A stretch of 64,000 nucleotides of DNA. Source: Taeniopygia guttata. Taxonomy: Eukaryota > Chordata > Aves > Passeriformes > Estrildidae. Position 1 is the first letter of the stretch. Each line of letters starts with the position of its first letter. The notes beneath the pieces were generated by a model. The model was not told the origin of the DNA and ran no database searches. It saw only the letters and a list, made by a program, of their open reading frames with translations. Below, in pieces: positions 59,726-64,000 of the stretch. Where the stretch lies: positions 69,507,514 through 69,571,513 of the forward strand of contig NC_133063.1 in assembly GCF_048771995.1 (NCBI RefSeq), written 5' to 3'. The translations under genes were made by a program, and so were the position numbers.

Positions 59726-59731
59726 AATAAA
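59726..59731 (+). terminator. PDCD1LG2: PDCD1LG2 poly(A) signal
   Basis: A canonical AATAAA about 350 bases after the stop, giving a short 3' UTR (59377 to about 59750). Confidence 0.65.
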
Positions 59732-61787
59732 AGCTTAAACGCTATCTTATGTCAATTATCTTTCTGGTGGAAACATCATTACAAGCCCATATCCCATTTC
59801 CAAATTTTATAACACATTAAACTGGATATTACCACAAGTACCAACTTGCATCATTGTATCCACTTGTATAACTTGTATCATTGCAATATCTAGAAGCTAT
59901 TTCATATCACAAGAGCAATAAGAGGTTGAAATTAAATCAAAGTACAGACAAAAAAAAAAAAAACCAAACCCACAATACTAGCAATAAATCAACATTATGT
60001 TGCATAAGAGAATTTTCATGTCTATATAAAACCTCACAAGTCAGTCAGGTAAAAAACCATGAACTGTGATACTATGCTTACATGACAGTAAAAGATTTCA
60101 AATTTGAACTGATTATTCAACAGAATTTTCTTTAGGAGGAATTTGGAAGCAAAAGTGAAAATGAGGCTCAGACAGATTTCTGCACTGGTTATTTTTAAAC
60201 AATAATTTTGCCTTTGTTTAGAAGAAGAAGTGAGTCTTTTCCATGCCAGGCTGCTTTGCTTCCTAATACTGGAATACCAGATTTGGAAAAACATCCAAAA
60301 TGAAACAACTTTGCCCCTTAGATAGTCATGAGATAATGAAACAAGGGCACTGGGTAAGATCTGTCATATTGTTTTGAAAGACCAGTGGCTTTGGTAAACT
60401 CTGTTTTCTACTAAAATAGATGTAACAAGATTGAAGAAATGTGTTCACATGGAAGCTACTTCTGATACTATCTTGCTCTTAGAAGAGTTCCAATGATTGA
60501 AGTTTTTTCATAGCACTTGCTCTGAATTTGGATGGGAACTGCTTCTCCAGTGTCACTTCACAGCTATTGATTCCAGCGAAAAGTGGACCTACAGTGCTGC
60601 TATGAGACCAGAATATCAGCATTGATCCTCTCTTGTTTCACCAGGACAGGTGATTTTAAAAAGCAGGACAGCCATTGATTTTACTTGTGGAGGAGGAAAA
60701 TTAATCTCTCTCTCACATCATCTGTAATTTAATATCTATGCATTGCACCTTTATTTACCCATTTGTAGCCACTGGATTCAGCTGAGACAAATCTGCACTA
60801 GGCTTGCAATGTCCTATGTCCTTGCTGACATAGTGAATCAGGCACATGTCAGAGAAGCACTGGTTAGCTTAATACGGAATAGCAGCTTAGGAACTGTCCT
60901 GGCTTGCACCATTTAGCAATATTTAAAGGTCTCTGTCCCACATTCGTACTCTGCTGGGAACTATGATCCCTTGCTCTTCCATCAGCCATGGTGGAATCTA
61001 ACCCACCGTGTTCTTGGAAAGACTTAATTTTGCATTTTTCTATTTATTTTTCCTCATTAAAAGTAAATAGAAGCAATAAAATATGAATTTATGTGGATGA
61101 ACATAAATAGTACATTCAGTCTTTGCAATTAGGTTATGCTGATTATCATTGTTCCTTACTGAAATGGAAGTAATCTTGCCATTATTTTACACTTATTATT
61201 TTATTTCTTATATATGAGTGAATGCTGCCTTGGTGTGGGCAACAAAGAACAGATGTGGGTAGCATTTCCTGCCCATTTTACAGGCATGGCAAACATTACC
61301 CTGCTTTCCCTCTTACTGGATTGTACACTGAAAGGTTTCACCTGGCAACCCTAGGCAGAGGCAGCTCAGTTTTCCACAACATTCCTATGCCCTATCCACT
61401 CTATTTCATTATGAATGGAACAATAGCACTGTTTACTGCAATAACTATAACAATACCTAGAAATGTATTTTGGCTCATGAGTTTCTATTTTCACCAGCTC
61501 TCACAGGATACTTATGAAGCTGACTGTTACATCTGAGTATGTAAAAGTTAGCTTGTCAGCAGCTTGGCCAGTCTATTTATGTTTATGAATTCATGCAAGG
61601 CTTGTCTTTTACTGTAAACCACTGAGCATATGATACGCGTGTGATATGATGAGTCTCTGTTCTTTCTGCTTCACCTACTGTTTTACATGCTGTTATCTCC
61701 AAACAGCTGAAGTGAGTTTTCACATAGAAATTGCCTGCAAAATGCTTGAAGGGTTTGTGTTTTGCTTGTTTGGGGGTGCTCTCTCTG

Positions 61788-61895
61788 TGGTTTTTGTTGT
61801 TGTTGTTGTTTGTTAGGTTTAAAAAAAAATAGGTTTTGGGGGTTTTTGTTTGTTTGGTGGTGTTATTGTTGTCTTTTTGTTTGGTTTTTTTATAG
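61788..61895. repeat. GTT-rich low-complexity run
   Basis: TTTTTGTTGTTGTTGTTGTT followed by GGTTTTGGGGG and TTTGTTTGTTTGG units. Confidence 0.75.
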
Positions 61896-62984
61896 TTTTG
61901 AACTTTACAGTGAGTCATTATGTTGTTAGACCATAAAACTATTAGGTATTTTTAGAGTTTGACTGGTACTGTCATCTGGCATTTTTGAATGGCAGAGAGG
62001 ATACCTTGTATAAGAAGATACTGTTACCCTTTCTGATATGTACCACCTCTATTCATCTCCATACATTTGTCTCAACTAGGTGCATGTCATAAGCAATAGC
62101 AACTTAGTGTACTGGAAAAAAGTAGGAATTCAGCTGAAGTTGGTGGAATGTTTTTGAAAATATGTGCAAATAATCTGCTCAGTGGTTTATAGTCACCTAA
62201 AATATATTTCACTGAACTTTAATGGTGACCATTTTTCACAAGCAAGTAGAGAGTTTATTTTCAGTATTGAATTTTTCTAGTATAGCTAAGGAAAACCTAC
62301 TTTTCCAAGCCACTGACCTGTTTTACTAAGTATGAATGAGGTACTTGCCATTTTAGTACAGGAGCAACTGGTAAAAGGGGTGATTAGTCTTTCTGTTCAC
62401 TCCTCACCTCTGCTAGCTATCAGAGATTTTAAGGGCTTACAGTAGGTTTATTTCAGCTCTTTTACACCCACAACATTTTCAGTAGCTGTGAGTTGCAGCT
62501 TGGTCTGTGATCAAGAGCATAGCACAGAATAAGGTTAGCTGTTTGTACCAAGTCCACTTTCATACTGGCAGCAGCCTAAACCCATACCATTTTCTTGATT
62601 CCCATTACCATAGACATGTCTGGAAGCAACTGCTAACATCAAGAAGGTTAATATCTCTGGAAGAAGACTGAAGAGGAAGAGATATTCCTAACAGCCAATT
62701 GAAATGCCTTGCAAGACTTAGTCTGCATACTAGAAAACCACCAGCTGATTCTGACTATGGGAGCAATTGGAAATGCCTTTTACAATTTTGGACAAGAAAC
62801 CCCTATTCTTTCTTAAGAAATACTGCAGTCATCTTTTTTTATGGAGTTTCTTCTTTCATCAGACAGAACCATATGTCTGCCACCAAAACTGATACCTACC
62901 TATTCCACAAATAGTTACAGAGAAAGGTTTTACAAGCCCCCTCCATACAGTAAAAGGTCACTTTTACAGGAATAAGTCTAACTT

Positions 62985-63062
62985 TTCTATTCTTTCTGTG
63001 GGGATGGGGATCAACTAAGCAATCTTAGAAGTCCTTTCTAACCCAAAATGATCTTTGACTGT
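62985..63062 (+). repeat. Degenerate CR1 3' fragment
   Basis: GGGGATCAACTAAGCAATCT, TAGAAGTCCTTTCTAACCCA and AAATGATCTTTGAC follow the CR1 3' consensus with many changes. Confidence 0.6.
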
Positions 63063-64000
63063 AAACTTGTTGCTCAAGTTAACTTCTATGTCCTTTGTAA
63101 TTATCTGATTTCTCTTTTACTCTGATGAACATGTGACCTTAAAGTATAGTCTTAGATCAATGACTATGATCTGGATCAATGAGATATCCTGGTTTTCCTC
63201 ACCATATGTCGAGCACACTCTGTAATACGTTTTTATAGCTAGTGCTTGGCAATATTTCACTCAAACTCAATATGCAGCCATATGGTAAAAAGCAGCTGAA
63301 ACAGATAAATGCACTGTGCAAATATTGTTAAAAGCTGACTTTAATGACCTACTGAGTTCACTTTTGGTTTTATTTTCAATGCAATTTTCATCAGCTAATG
63401 TTTGTTTACTCACAAGCACATTTCCTTAATGGGCTTTTCCAAGTAAGAAGTGAAACATCCTTCATGCAAAGTCTGTGTTAGAAACCACATTACATAAGGA
63501 ATGATGCAGTAGAAATTTGCACAGTGGGCTTAAGCTCATTCCTTACATGGGTTTTTCAAGCAGTAGGGTGGGATGATTACCTGAGTCCCAGCTGGTGAAG
63601 ATGGTGCTTTCACTGGTGAGGTGGGGAATCTATCTAGTCAGAAATTTGGGGTTCTAATCACAATATTGCTAGCAAGAGGATTTCTGTGCTACTGAACAAC
63701 AGTATTTGTCTATAAAGTAACTTTTTTTTCAGGTGATACGATGAACATACTCCTTACATAAGTAAATTTGTTAGTCTTAACTATGCAAATCTGGCAAAAC
63801 AGATACTAGGTATCAGTGAATAGATGTATAAACTTGAGAAAATCGCTAAGAAAGGAGAAGCCGTTGTTGAGAATAGGGAACTAGAGAAGGTCAACAAGTT
63901 TTTTTTTCAAGAAGGACACAGAATGTTTGTGAAAATAGTAAAGTCAGATGAAACACTGTGAATTCAAATAACTTCCCACTTCATATAAGAAGTTATAACT

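Larger units (their letters stand above)
59760..64000. other. Downstream flank without a gene
   Basis: In human the next gene, RIC1, starts tens of kilobases downstream, and I find no exon of it. This stretch holds a GTT/GGTTTTT low-complexity run (about 61788-61895), a degenerate CR1 tail (62985-63062) and AT-rich DNA. The 104-codon frame at 61222-61536 resembles nothing known. Confidence 0.6.

Noticed and set aside
61222..61536. 104-codon frame downstream of PDCD1LG2
   Set aside because: No match to RIC1 or any known family, and no splice signals that build a gene.
1..64000. CRISPR arrays, operons, insertion sequences, riboswitches
   Set aside because: The window is vertebrate nuclear DNA with spliced genes. 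Short tandem repeats present have no spacer structure.

Overview
This is vertebrate nuclear DNA, AT-rich and CpG-poor apart from two CpG-rich patches, with short exons in long introns. It is bird DNA, most likely from a songbird. The repeats are CR1 LINE fragments plus two copies of a tRNA-Ile-derived SINE with a CR1-like tail (TguSINE1 type, known from passerines). The gene order is that of the human 9p24 interval, which corresponds to the chicken Z chromosome, so Z linkage is an inference.

Layout: (1) PLGRKT, the plasminogen receptor with a C-terminal lysine, lies on the minus strand with four coding exons between 25195 and 2105. (2) CpG-rich patches lie at about 25.06-25.35 kb, over the first PLGRKT coding exon, and at 29.40-29.83 kb, between PLGRKT and CD274. 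(3) CD274 (PD-L1) is complete on the plus strand, with seven coding exons from 33862 to 40603 and 312 codons. (4) An intergenic stretch of about 11 kb holds old CR1 pieces, a possible LTR remnant, and an ISRE next to a STAT6-spaced motif. (5) PDCD1LG2 (PD-L2) is complete on the plus strand, with six coding exons from 52025 to 59376 and 322 codons; its third intron holds a CR1 copy split by a solo LTR. (6) The last 4.2 kb shows no gene.

The two ligand genes are tandem paralogues with the same exon plan: signal peptide, IgV, 282-nt IgC, transmembrane, small tail exons, every junction in phase 1. Their products are the two ligands of the T-cell inhibitory receptor PD-1. PLGRKT is a conserved neighbour with an unrelated function.

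The most unusual observation concerns PLGRKT. Its membrane core is intact and correctly spliced, but both ends differ from the family. One missing base puts the usual start ATG out of frame, so a short ORF overlaps the next ATG as ATGA. An in-frame TAG removes the last 14 residues, including the C-terminal lysine that names the protein. Also notable are an ITIM-like LKYMQV at the end of the PD-L1 tail and a PD-L2 V domain built like PD-L1. I saw no wholly undescribed system.
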